From Oceanirhabdus sp. W0125-5 (GTDB taxonomy: Bacteria; Bacillota; Clostridia; Clostridiales; Clostridiaceae): 64,000 bases of DNA. This document shows, piece after piece, positions 1-7,099 of the stretch; the stretch's first letter is position 1, and every line of letters begins with the position of its first letter. The translations under genes and the position numbers were made by a program. Location of the stretch: positions 3,444,001-3,508,000 of the forward strand of contig NZ_CP115913.1 in assembly GCF_027938815.1 (NCBI RefSeq), written 5' to 3'. Below the pieces are notes generated by a model that was not told the origin of the DNA, did not search any database, and saw nothing but the letters and a program-made list of their open reading frames with translations.

Positions 1-527
1 CCCATTAATACCAGAATAACTCCACCAAATATTTCAGCTTTTTTATTGAATAATTCTCCAAATTTTTTACCAATAAGAACACCAATAAAACATATTACAT
101 AAGTAATAACTGCAATAATAAATGTAGCATACAAAATATTTACTTCAAGAAAAGCAAAACTTACACCAACTACTAACGCATCTATACTAGTTGCAATTGA
201 TAAAATTGTAAGTGTTTTTAAGTCCAATGGATTCTTCTTACTTTCATCCTCCTCATTATCAAACGCTTCTCTAATCATTTTTACACCAATACACCCTAAT
301 AAGATAAAAGCTATCCAATGATCTACACTCTCAATATAATCACTAAATTTTATACTTAAAGCCCATCCTATAAGAGGCATAACTCCTTGGAATACTCCAA
401 AAAACAGTGCTATTTTCAATGCATGCCTTACTTTTAATTTTTTAATTGTAATACCACTTGTAATTGATACTGCAAATGCATCCATTGCTAATCCCACAGC
501 AATAATAAAAATTGTACTAAATGTCAT
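1..527 (-). CDS. mntP: Manganese efflux pump MntP (3' part outside window)
   Basis: Reading leftward from ATG at 527, the protein begins MTFSTIFIIAVGLAMDAF and runs off the left edge, so the C-terminus is missing. It is a MntP/YebN (DUF204) inner-membrane Mn(II) exporter. The two diagnostic acidic motifs of the duplicated three-helix unit are visible, AMDAFAVS near residue 15 and TSIDALVVG in the second half, with a charged cytoplasmic loop (DNEEDESKK) between the halves. It lies directly behind a Mn(II) riboswitch and its terminator, which supports both the identity and control by intracellular manganese. Export of excess Mn is known for the family; the regulation is inferred from the leader. 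Very sure. Confidence 0.95.
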   Translation of the reverse strand, partial: MTFSTIFIIAVGLAMDAFAVSITSGITIKKLKVRHALKIALFFGVFQGVMPLIGWALSIKFSDYIESVDHWIAFILLGCIGVKMIREAFDNEEDESKKNPLDLKTLTILSIATSIDALVVGVSFAFLEVNILYATFIIAVITYVICFIGVLIGKKFGELFNKKAEIFGGVILVLM

Positions 528-554
528 CTGAAAACCTCCTTTATTTTTGACAAC

Positions 555-685
555 AAAAAGAGACTTAAGCATAACAAAAATTATGCATAAGTCTCACTAT
601 TTAAAACTTAGCCAGATGAAAACTCATCAGTATGTTGACTAAGCTACATATCAAATATGCTAGCTACTCCCCTATGTAATCATAA
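555..685 (-). ncRNA. yybP-ykoY Mn(II) riboswitch controlling mntP
   Basis: On the minus strand, 672-661 reads GGGGAGTAGCTA, the hallmark 5' segment of yybP-ykoY RNAs. It is followed by the conserved GTCAACATACTGATGAG stretch near 635-619 and CTGGCTAAG near 615-607. The aptamer is followed by a perfect terminator hairpin (arms about 561-578 and 583-596, ending in a T tract at 559-554) and then the mntP ribosome binding site. In this family Mn(II) binding favours read-through, so high Mn would switch on the exporter. The aptamer boundaries are approximate. Confidence 0.88.
560..596 (-). terminator. Riboswitch expression-platform terminator
   Basis: AGACTTA-A-GCATAA and its complement flank a short A-rich loop, and a T run follows on the minus strand. 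It sits between the Mn(II) aptamer and mntP, so it is the attenuator rather than the end of a gene. Confidence 0.8.
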
Positions 686-864
686 GAAAATATTAAATTC
701 TTCTATAATATATCATAAATATTATCTATTGCCAATAAAAAAATTTCCTATAACACTAAATTCACTTAGATGTAACAATTTTATAAATAAATATACAATT
801 AAGTATTATTTTAGTAAAAGTGAATATAATATCTTATAATAATTATAATAATGAGGCGGTTCAT

Positions 865-1221
865 ATGATATCTTTTATAAGAAACCATAATATTTATAAT
901 ATAAAAAAGAAATTTTTACTTCTATACATATTAAACCTTTCTGACATTATATTCACACATATTCTATTGGACAGCGGATTATTTATTGAAGCCAATCCAT
1001 TAATGTCAGGAATAGTACAAAACTCTTCTGCAGGAATACTATTTAAAGTTTTTTTACCTGCAATCTTATTTTTATTTATATATAAGAGAATGCAGAATGC
1101 AACTATTAACCAACTATATTATTCTAATATTCTTATTAATATTATTTTAACCTTTTATGTAGTTATTAATATATCTCATTTATTCTGGATACTATCTATC
1201 CTTATTTTTATAAGGCTATAG
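865..1221 (+). CDS. DUF5658 family small membrane protein
   Basis: A protein of 118 residues starting MISFIRNHN. The frame is open further upstream (from 820), but a GAGGCGG ribosome binding site at 853-859 places the start at 865. It contains the family signature of a helix around LNLSDIIFTHILLDSG followed by EANPLM, and about three further hydrophobic helices, so it is an integral membrane protein. DUF5658 proteins have no established function. It stands alone, divergent from mntP and convergent with the downstream GNAT gene. Confidence 0.75.
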   Translation: MISFIRNHNIYNIKKKFLLLYILNLSDIIFTHILLDSGLFIEANPLMSGIVQNSSAGILFKVFLPAILFLFIYKRMQNATINQLYYSNILINIILTFYVVINISHLFWILSILIFIRL

Positions 1222-1263
1222 TTATACTCTCAAACTACTAGTAAAAGTTGTTATTTTATTCTT

Positions 1264-2046
1264 TTATTTAAATTGCACGTTTAAAACTCTATGATTAGCA
1301 ATAAAACCAGCTTTTTCTAGAGTACTTTTTGACGCTAAATTTTCTATATCACAGCATGCCATAGGTTTAAGACCTTTACTATAGCAATGCTCTTTTAATT
1401 TCTTAATAATATAGGTTCCGATACCTCTTCTACGGTATTCTTCTGCAACTACAACACCGATATCACCATATTTTTCGTTAGATCTTATTATTCTAAATTC
1501 ACCAATTCCTAGCAATGAGTTTCCATCGTATAAAACAAATAAATTGTCATTTTCAATCAAATTTTCATAATAACCATCATAAGCATCATCACATTTTAAT
1601 CTTATACTATCAATATCCCCTTTATTTGCTAATCTGAATGTACTGCTACTAAAAGTATTAAATTTGTGATTCATGTTCTGATTATCCTCAAAAAGATACA
1701 TATCAACCTCTAAACTTTTTTGGCTATCAAGACATAAGGTTAGATAATCTACTTCTTTAGTTGGCACAGCGGCCTTCTTTACTTTATTGCTCTTTATAAT
1801 ATTATTAAATATTTCTGGTGCGTTGTTATAATATTCTCTTGAAACATAGAATTGCACTAATGTCTTATCTTCATCCACAAAAAAATGACCTACCATTTTT
1901 TTATCGTGTTTTATCTGGTAACAAAGTGCTGTACCAATTACTACGTTTTCCCAGAAGCCATCTATTGGACTACCTAAAATTTCAATATACTCCTTATTTA
2001 ATTCCCATCTTTTTTTTGATGATTCCACTTTTAATAATTCTATCAC
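1264..2046 (-). CDS. GNAT family N-acetyltransferase
   Basis: A protein of 260 residues with a GTG start at 2046, preceded by AAGGGGGAA. The C-terminal half (about 135-255) is a GNAT fold with an acetyl-CoA pyrophosphate loop in VVVAEEYRRRGIGTYIIKKL, followed by the usual beta5-alpha4 segment (KPMACCDIENLASKSTLEKAGF). The N-terminal 130 residues have no recognisable motif and may be a degenerate second GNAT-like lobe. The substrate cannot be told from sequence. It is a single gene with no partner. Confidence 0.8.
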   Translation of the reverse strand: MIELLKVESSKKRWELNKEYIEILGSPIDGFWENVVIGTALCYQIKHDKKMVGHFFVDEDKTLVQFYVSREYYNNAPEIFNNIIKSNKVKKAAVPTKEVDYLTLCLDSQKSLEVDMYLFEDNQNMNHKFNTFSSSTFRLANKGDIDSIRLKCDDAYDGYYENLIENDNLFVLYDGNSLLGIGEFRIIRSNEKYGDIGVVVAEEYRRRGIGTYIIKKLKEHCYSKGLKPMACCDIENLASKSTLEKAGFIANHRVLNVQFK

Positions 2047-2219
2047 TCAATTCCCCCTTAAAACATTTAAAATGATTATGTTTTTTTGTTTTACTAATTA
2101 AAATAAAATCTAAACATAATCATATTATAAAGGTTTTAACTAATAAAAAAGTAGGTATAGAACAATTATAATCAATCGTTACTCTTTTAATATCATATAA
2201 AATATTATACTTGCACTAT

Positions 2220-2262
2220 ACACAACACCTCACTTAATAACTAAAAGTGAGGTGTTGTGTAT
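2220..2262 (-). terminator. Perfect 16-bp stem hairpin
   Basis: ACACAACACCTCACTT and its exact complement flank an eight-base loop just after the stop of the minus-strand gene that begins at 2597. T-rich sequence lies on the plus-strand side, so the hairpin may act in both directions. Confidence 0.6.
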
Positions 2263-2273
2263 CTTATATAATT

Positions 2274-2597
2274 TTATTCAACCATTGCAAAATTTCTGCA
2301 TTCTCTTGAACAGTCTATGCACATTTTAGCACAATTCTGTGATTCTAAGTCCTTAAATTTCATACACTCTTTACCACATGTATCACAAATATATGAACAT
2401 AGATTAGCTATATATTTTGCAAATACACTGTGACGAGAAATAAATTTTGATGTTAAGGTACAAATATCAGCACAATCACGTAGTAAATGTATTTGCCTTC
2501 TTCTTACTTCAACATCCTCTTCTTCTCCTAAGAATGTAATCATATACTCACACATAGATTCACAATTTTGAATAACCATAAGTATAGGGGTATGCAT
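2274..2597 (-). CDS. Four-helix bundle copper-binding protein (DUF326/Csp-like)
   Basis: A protein of 107 residues with twelve cysteines in repeated CxxxC and CxxC spacings (NCESMC, DCADIC, LCSYICDTCGKEC, NCAKMCIDCSREC). This is the pattern of the cytosolic Csp3/DUF326 four-helix bundles that store many Cu(I) ions inside the bundle. There is no signal peptide, so it is probably cytosolic. The assignment rests on the cysteine spacing and length; copper as the physiological ligand is family knowledge. There is no copper exporter nearby. Confidence 0.8.
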   Translation of the reverse strand: MHTPILMVIQNCESMCEYMITFLGEEEDVEVRRRQIHLLRDCADICTLTSKFISRHSVFAKYIANLCSYICDTCGKECMKFKDLESQNCAKMCIDCSRECRNFAMVE

Positions 2598-2736
2598 AAT
2601 ATTCTCCTTATAACTTACTTACATTAATAAGATATTCTTAAATTACTAAATAGTTCTTACTAACAGAATCACTTTTTAAAAGGTAAAAATATAATAATTA
2701 AGAAGGCAATAACTAATTTATTCTTAGGAGTTTAAT

Positions 2737-3018
2737 ATGCGAGAAAAAATATTTAAAATCAATTACTTTGACAAGCAAGAAATGTTGTGGTTTCAAAATA
2801 AGGAAAATATTGATATTAAAGTAGATGATCTATTTAAATTGAGACAGGAACATAGATATGAACACTCTAAATGGTATCATGAAACTGGCACCCCACCCAT
2901 TGAAGCTCACATTAATAGTTTCCCTGATGAATTTGTTCAACTTCCTCCTTTGCTCCCATATGAAGAGTTCAAGGAGTATATACCCATTAAAGAAAATGAA
3001 AACGCTACTAGAATCTAA
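2737..3018 (+). CDS. Hypothetical 93-residue soluble protein
   Basis: Begins MREKIFKINYFDKQEMLW behind a good TAGGAG site at 2726-2731. It is charged and soluble, with a proline-rich middle (GTPPIEAH, QLPPLLPYEEF) and no membrane helix or recognised motif. Its stop codon lies inside the terminator hairpin that it shares with the converging Eis-like gene. I do not recognise the family. The clear ribosome binding site and tight fit between flanking signals support a real gene. Confidence 0.6.
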   Translation: MREKIFKINYFDKQEMLWFQNKENIDIKVDDLFKLRQEHRYEHSKWYHETGTPPIEAHINSFPDEFVQLPPLLPYEEFKEYIPIKENENATRI

Positions 3019-3037
3019 TTCTAGCAGCGTTCTTTTA
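3001..3037. terminator. Bidirectional terminator between converging genes
   Basis: A 13-base stem with one mismatch (arms 3001-3013 and 3019-3031), with T-rich flank on the plus side and A-rich flank (T on minus) on the other. It overlaps the last codons of the 93-residue gene and ends just before the stop of the gene at 3035. Confidence 0.7.
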
Positions 3038-4279
3038 AAATTCAGTTAAGCACATAGGATGACATTCTGTAAATACTGAACTAACAGCTGTAATATAATT
3101 TTTATCAGAAATAGTTGCTCTACCATTCTTTATTAATCTACTGAATGGAATTACTCCTAATATAAGAGAAGAGAAATCAGAAACATCAATAGTAACTTCA
3201 ACATCATACTCATCATCTTCTATATATGTCTCTCCATCTTTAAAATTTAGTACTACACTTTTATTGACTGCTTGTACTAAATTATCATGAATATTTACCT
3301 TAAGTTTAAAATTAACTGTTGATGTTAATACCGCCTTTAACTCTTCCATTAATCTCTCTAAATTTATTGTCCTATACATCTTTCCTATACCTGTAACACT
3401 AACCTCACAATGCATAGTATTAAACCCATCATTTAATCCATTAGTTGGATCACTGAGTATAAACTCAAGATATTCATCATTCATATTCATAATAACTCTT
3501 TGTACTTGATCTAGTTGCGAATGAATGAAAGTACACAATTCCCCTAATGCTTCCGGTGTTTCATAGATAATTTCTTGTACAATCATATTATTTTGATAAG
3601 TATATTCATTTTTTACTTTTTTAAATGTAAATGCTAAGTAACCTTGCAACACTCCTTCTTTCATGGAACCAATAATTATATTCCTATCATCAAATATATT
3701 ATTTAACTCATACTCTTGTTTTTCAATTAATCCATGAGTATTTTTATATACTCTGTTGTAACAATCTCTTAATAATTCTTCATGTTCCTCTTTATTAAGA
3801 TATATAAGATTTTCTTTTGAATTTCCTTTAGGAAAAGCATCTGGCTTCACCATATATTTGTAAACCTTAGTTCCATAGCCAAACCCCATATTCTTATAAA
3901 ACTGAACATTGAAGGGATCTAATAAAATTATACTTACCTTTTCTTTTTCAGCATTATTTAAAGTGTACTCCATTAGTTCCTTTGCTATTCTTTCTTTCTT
4001 ATGTAATAAATCTACACATACTAATCCAATACCTTGAGCATTTACAATTTTTGACCTTAGATTCATTTTGAAATTTAATAATCTTAATCCTCCTAATAGC
4101 TTCCCATTGTCAAAATAACCGATTAATCTCTCATTAGGACGATCATCAACTATCGTTTCTAACCACTTATTAATTCTATCAACAGATGCATTTCCTAACC
4201 CTGAACCTGGATATGAATTAGCTGCTACTTTTGCTAAATCTATACATTCACTTTTTTTAATTTCTCTTATAATTTTCAT
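3035..4279 (-). CDS. Eis-like GNAT acetyltransferase with C-terminal SCP2 domain
   Basis: A protein of 414 residues, starting MKIIREIKKSECIDLA behind TGGAGG. The three-part layout matches the Eis family: an N-terminal GNAT domain (about 1-150, with ELMEYTLNNAEKE and FNVQFYKNMGFGYG), a second GNAT-like lobe (about 150-290), and a C-terminal sterol-carrier-like SCP2 domain (about 300-414). The last residue is Phe, consistent with Eis proteins, whose C-terminal carboxylate serves as catalytic base. Mycobacterial Eis acetylates aminoglycosides and other amines; in Clostridia the substrate is unknown. Confidence 0.85.
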   Translation of the reverse strand: MKIIREIKKSECIDLAKVAANSYPGSGLGNASVDRINKWLETIVDDRPNERLIGYFDNGKLLGGLRLLNFKMNLRSKIVNAQGIGLVCVDLLHKKERIAKELMEYTLNNAEKEKVSIILLDPFNVQFYKNMGFGYGTKVYKYMVKPDAFPKGNSKENLIYLNKEEHEELLRDCYNRVYKNTHGLIEKQEYELNNIFDDRNIIIGSMKEGVLQGYLAFTFKKVKNEYTYQNNMIVQEIIYETPEALGELCTFIHSQLDQVQRVIMNMNDEYLEFILSDPTNGLNDGFNTMHCEVSVTGIGKMYRTINLERLMEELKAVLTSTVNFKLKVNIHDNLVQAVNKSVVLNFKDGETYIEDDEYDVEVTIDVSDFSSLILGVIPFSRLIKNGRATISDKNYITAVSSVFTECHPMCLTEF

Positions 4280-4413
4280 AAGACCTCCATTTTTCTACTT
4301 ATTTATATGTAAACATGCTTTTATTTACATGAATATTATATCACTTTTATAAATTTTTCCCAATTAGTATTTTAAAACTAATCATTATGTAAATTAGCAC
4401 TAGTTTTTTGTTT

Positions 4414-4455
4414 TGTTTACATTATTTTAGTTTACATAAAATCAAATATGTAAAA
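4414..4455 (-). repeat. Dispersed repeat, copy A (iteron site only)
   Basis: The plus strand shows GTTTACATTATTTTA, directly followed by GTTTACATA-N8-TATGTAAAA. This is a direct pair plus an inverted pair of the same octamer. It is the first of at least five near-identical sites in the window and lacks the hairpin that follows the others. The rest of the 4280-4572 gap is AT-rich with nothing else recognised. Confidence 0.75.
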
Positions 4456-4572
4456 TTACATTTTAATTAGTCACTACATTCCAGTATAAAATCATTCTCA
4501 CAGGAAAAGCTAATACTACAAACTCAATTTTGGTATTATCTATTGAAAATATAATATAAAGGAGTGATAATT

Positions 4573-4707
4573 TTGCCATACAATAAAGAAACTAAAAGAC
4601 CTATCAAAAGCAAGCAAGATAATCCTAAAGGTAAACAAGCAGAAATAATAAATGATAATGAAATAGAAAAACATAAATCTAAAGGTGTTATTAGAGGTAT
4701 TGAATAA
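4573..4707 (+). CDS. Small basic protein, 44 residues, TTG start
   Basis: A short frame beginning with TTG at 4573 behind an excellent AAAGGAGTGA site at 4558-4567, ending TAA at 4707 just before a strong terminator. It begins with PYNKETKRPIKS after the start residue and is lysine-rich with no hydrophobic stretch. The ribosome binding site, length and terminator together argue for a real small protein, possibly nucleic-acid binding or a small acid-soluble-type spore protein. That function is only a guess from composition. Confidence 0.6.
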   Translation: MPYNKETKRPIKSKQDNPKGKQAEIINDNEIEKHKSKGVIRGIE

Positions 4708-4721
4708 TAATAAAAATATAT

Positions 4722-4769
4722 AAAAAATGCAGATAGATTGTTAATACACATATCTATCTGCATTTTTTT
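4722..4769. terminator. Bidirectional terminator
   Basis: A 17-base perfect stem (AAAAAATGCAGATAGAT and its complement) with A and T runs on both sides, lying between the converging small gene and the MarR gene. Confidence 0.85.
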
Positions 4770-4778
4770 ATTATTAAT

Positions 4779-5195
4779 TTACTCTATATTTTTAACCATT
4801 CTTTCAAGATAGCCATTAAGACTCCCCTTCTCATCTTGTAAAAAAGAATGAAGTAGTTTATTTTTAATTTCCTCAATTATATCTAAAATTTGAGGTTTTA
4901 TTTCTTGTGCTTTAGTTGTAGCTTCAACATAATAAACTCTCTTATCTTCTTTTGATTGGTACTTTATTAAAAAATCATTTTTTTCCAAAGTATTAATCAT
5001 TTCTGTAATTGTAGATTTTTTCTTCTCCAGTTGTTTAACTAGCTCTTTAATTTCTACTTTTCCATCATTAAAATACACAATAGACATTAACCATATATGA
5101 CCACAGTTTATCCCAATTCCATTTTCTTTTAATTTAATTTGTAATTCCTTATTAATTCTTTCACGTATTATTCCTAATGCAACTAAAACATCCAT
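4779..5195 (-). CDS. MarR family transcriptional regulator
   Basis: A protein of 138 residues starting MDVLVALGIIRERIN. The frame is open to 5234, but AGAGGTG seven bases upstream of 5195 selects this ATG. The winged-helix core is clear: recognition helix region KKKSTITEMINTLEKNDFLI followed by the wing KYQSKEDKRVYYVEATTKA. The palindrome GTTCACATTTGAAC lies 34 bases upstream of its start, and two closer matches to the same palindrome lie in front of the neighbouring EFR1 gene. It therefore probably represses both itself and that gene. MarR proteins usually respond to phenolic or redox-active ligands, or to cysteine oxidation. Confidence 0.9.
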   Translation of the reverse strand: MDVLVALGIIRERINKELQIKLKENGIGINCGHIWLMSIVYFNDGKVEIKELVKQLEKKKSTITEMINTLEKNDFLIKYQSKEDKRVYYVEATTKAQEIKPQILDIIEEIKNKLLHSFLQDEKGSLNGYLERMVKNIE

Positions 5196-5228
5196 TTCTT
5201 CACCTCTTAGATTAGACTCTTTATTATA

Positions 5229-5242
5229 GTTCACATTTGAAC
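5229..5242. promoter_or_regulatory. Putative MarR operator (marR promoter)
   Basis: GTTCACATTTGAAC is a 14-base palindrome with one mismatch, directly in front of the marR start. It matches the two sites at 6132-6173. Confidence 0.65.
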
Positions 5243-5334
5243 CATATATATAGTGTAGTCATTTTTATAATAATTATCAAGTCTCATCATTTAGGTAAAT
5301 TAAATATCTTTACAATGAAAAATAATAAAAATTA

Positions 5335-6081
5335 TTATTTTTTGCTATTAATTATATAGGCATTTTTAGGACATTTATTAAAACATCTACCACATGCTAA
5401 ACACTCATTTTTAAAGGAAATTATTCCATTTTTTATTTCAATATTATTATTTGGACATTTTCTAACACATAGACCACATAAATTACATTTGTTTTGATCT
5501 ACTCTTAAATACTTCTGTGCAAATGTTGGAATCCAGCTTCTATTCAGCATTTTATAAATTTCTTGATAAAATATACGTTTAACATTAGACTCATTTTCAT
5601 TAAGAGTATATCCTTCTTTATAGGCTTTTACTAACTCATCAACTATGTTACTAGCCTCTTCTAGCCTATTTTTCTTTTCATGTTCAGATGTTTTCTCTTT
5701 CATCATCATATAAAAATTGTTAGGCATCAAAAATGCTTGTGAACTTATTACTTTAAGGCCGCGTTTTTCTAAATGTTTCTTTAAAGTAGTATGACCATAA
5801 GCCTTTTCCCAACTGTGAGTAACAAATGTAATAAACTCTTTATTTTTATTAAACTCATTATCAATATTTTGATCTATAAACTCTATTAGTTTTCTTGAAG
5901 CAACTTTTGAATATGTTGGTGAACCAATTATAATTAAATCGTAATTCTTTAATATATTATTGTGTTTTGTAACATCTATCAAATCTACTTCACTACATAC
6001 TTCAATTAATCTTTCCTTAAACAAATGAGCAACTTTTAATGTATTACCTGTTCCCGAAAAATAAACCACTGCTGCTTTCAT
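5335..6081 (-). CDS. EFR1 family ferredoxin (flavodoxin domain plus two 4Fe-4S clusters)
   Basis: A protein of 248 residues. Residues 1-150 form a flavodoxin-like domain with the FMN phosphate loop FSGTGNT at 9-15. The C-terminus carries two 4Fe-4S motifs, CNLCGLCVRKCP and CLACGRCFNKCP. This architecture defines EFR1-type electron carriers of anaerobes, which are thought to pass electrons between FMN and iron-sulfur partners; the partner is unknown. It is read toward the MarR gene on the same strand, and its promoter region contains two copies of the putative MarR palindrome. Confidence 0.9.
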   Translation of the reverse strand: MKAAVVYFSGTGNTLKVAHLFKERLIEVCSEVDLIDVTKHNNILKNYDLIIIGSPTYSKVASRKLIEFIDQNIDNEFNKNKEFITFVTHSWEKAYGHTTLKKHLEKRGLKVISSQAFLMPNNFYMMMKEKTSEHEKKNRLEEASNIVDELVKAYKEGYTLNENESNVKRIFYQEIYKMLNRSWIPTFAQKYLRVDQNKCNLCGLCVRKCPNNNIEIKNGIISFKNECLACGRCFNKCPKNAYIINSKK

Positions 6082-6130
6082 TATTATCTACTCCTTTTAA
6101 TTATTATTTTTATCAATATATTATGAGTAT

Positions 6131-6174
6131 AGTTCAAATTTGAACTAATTTAAATATAATTCAAATTTGAACTA
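6131..6174. promoter_or_regulatory. Tandem MarR-type operators in front of EFR1 gene
   Basis: AGTTCAAATTTGAACT at 6131-6146 is a perfect 16-base palindrome. A second copy, ATTCAAATTTGAAC, follows about 27 bases on. They begin about 50 bases upstream of the EFR1 start, where an operator would block transcription. Confidence 0.75.
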
Positions 6175-6198
6175 TTGTCAAGGGTTGTTATTTAAAAT

Positions 6199-6236
6199 AA
6201 AAAACCCATAAGAATCTTCTTATGGGCATCTTTTAC
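6199..6236 (-). terminator. proC terminator
   Basis: CCCATAAGA / TCTTATGGG hairpin followed on the minus strand by a run of six T, immediately after the proC stop. Confidence 0.8.
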
Positions 6237-6243
6237 TTCATAA

Positions 6244-7053
6244 TTAATAATTTGATAATTCATTAGATTTCTTTCTACATTTTCTCATAGCTGAAATTAC
6301 TGCATTTCTTAATCCTTCTTTCTCAAAAACAGCTACAGCTTCTATAGTAGTTCCACCTGGAGAGCATACCATGTCTTTTAAAACCCCTGGATGCATTCCC
6401 GTATCAATAACCATTTTAGCTGAACCCAATACTGTTTGAGCTGCAAAGGTATATGCTTTATCTCTTGGCATACCATCAAGTACAGCAGCATCTGCCATGG
6501 CTTCAATAAACATATATACATATGCAGGAGCTGATCCGCTAACTGCTGTAACCACATCCATAAGTTTTTCACTAACCACTTCAGCTTTTCCAAAGCAGTT
6601 AAATATTTTTTGAACTTGTTCTAATTCCTCATTAGTTACCTCATCATTAGCACACATACCTGCCATACCTTCTCCAACTAGAGCAGGTGTATTTGGCATA
6701 ACTCTTACTACTTTAACTTTTTTTCCAAACAATTTTTCTGTTCCTCTAATATTTTTACCTGCAGCAATAGTTACTATAATTGCATCTTCTTTTACTTTAT
6801 CTTTTATTCCATCAATAACTACCGAATATAAATCAGGTTTAATAGATAATACTAATATATCTGCTTTCTGTGCAACCTCATTATTATCAGTTGTTCCTAA
6901 AATACCATATTCTTTAGACGCTGCATCTAGATTTTTTTGAGTTAAATCAGATGCAATGATATTTTCTGGTAAAAATGCTTTACCATTAACTATCCCACCA
7001 ATCATCGCTCGTGCCATATTTCCACATCCTATGAATCCTAAAACTTTTCCCAT
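6244..7053 (-). CDS. proC: Pyrroline-5-carboxylate reductase
   Basis: A protein of 269 residues with the N-terminal Rossmann motif GFIGCGNMARAMIGG and the ProC signature region near 210-250 (KDMVCSPGGTTIEAVAVFE). It reduces delta-1-pyrroline-5-carboxylate to L-proline with NAD(P)H in the cytosol. The start follows GAGGAGGAAT. It lies 46 bases downstream of hypD, which makes pyrroline-5-carboxylate from hydroxyproline. This copy therefore probably completes the conversion of trans-4-hydroxyproline to proline rather than serving only in biosynthesis. The length is normal for the family. Confidence 0.95.
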   Translation of the reverse strand: MGKVLGFIGCGNMARAMIGGIVNGKAFLPENIIASDLTQKNLDAASKEYGILGTTDNNEVAQKADILVLSIKPDLYSVVIDGIKDKVKEDAIIVTIAAGKNIRGTEKLFGKKVKVVRVMPNTPALVGEGMAGMCANDEVTNEELEQVQKIFNCFGKAEVVSEKLMDVVTAVSGSAPAYVYMFIEAMADAAVLDGMPRDKAYTFAAQTVLGSAKMVIDTGMHPGVLKDMVCSPGGTTIEAVAVFEKEGLRNAVISAMRKCRKKSNELSNY

Positions 7054-7099
7054 AGTTCATTCCTCCTCTAAATGCTCAATCTTATTTTTCTAAAGTAAA

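Noticed and set aside
657..839. Plus-strand open frame of 60 residues near the start of the window
   Set aside because: It lies over the Mn(II) riboswitch region and an AT-rich gap, has no ribosome binding site, and has low-complexity composition.
4536..4763. Minus-strand frame of 75 residues
   Set aside because: It overlaps the better supported small plus-strand gene and a bidirectional terminator, and has no ribosome binding site.
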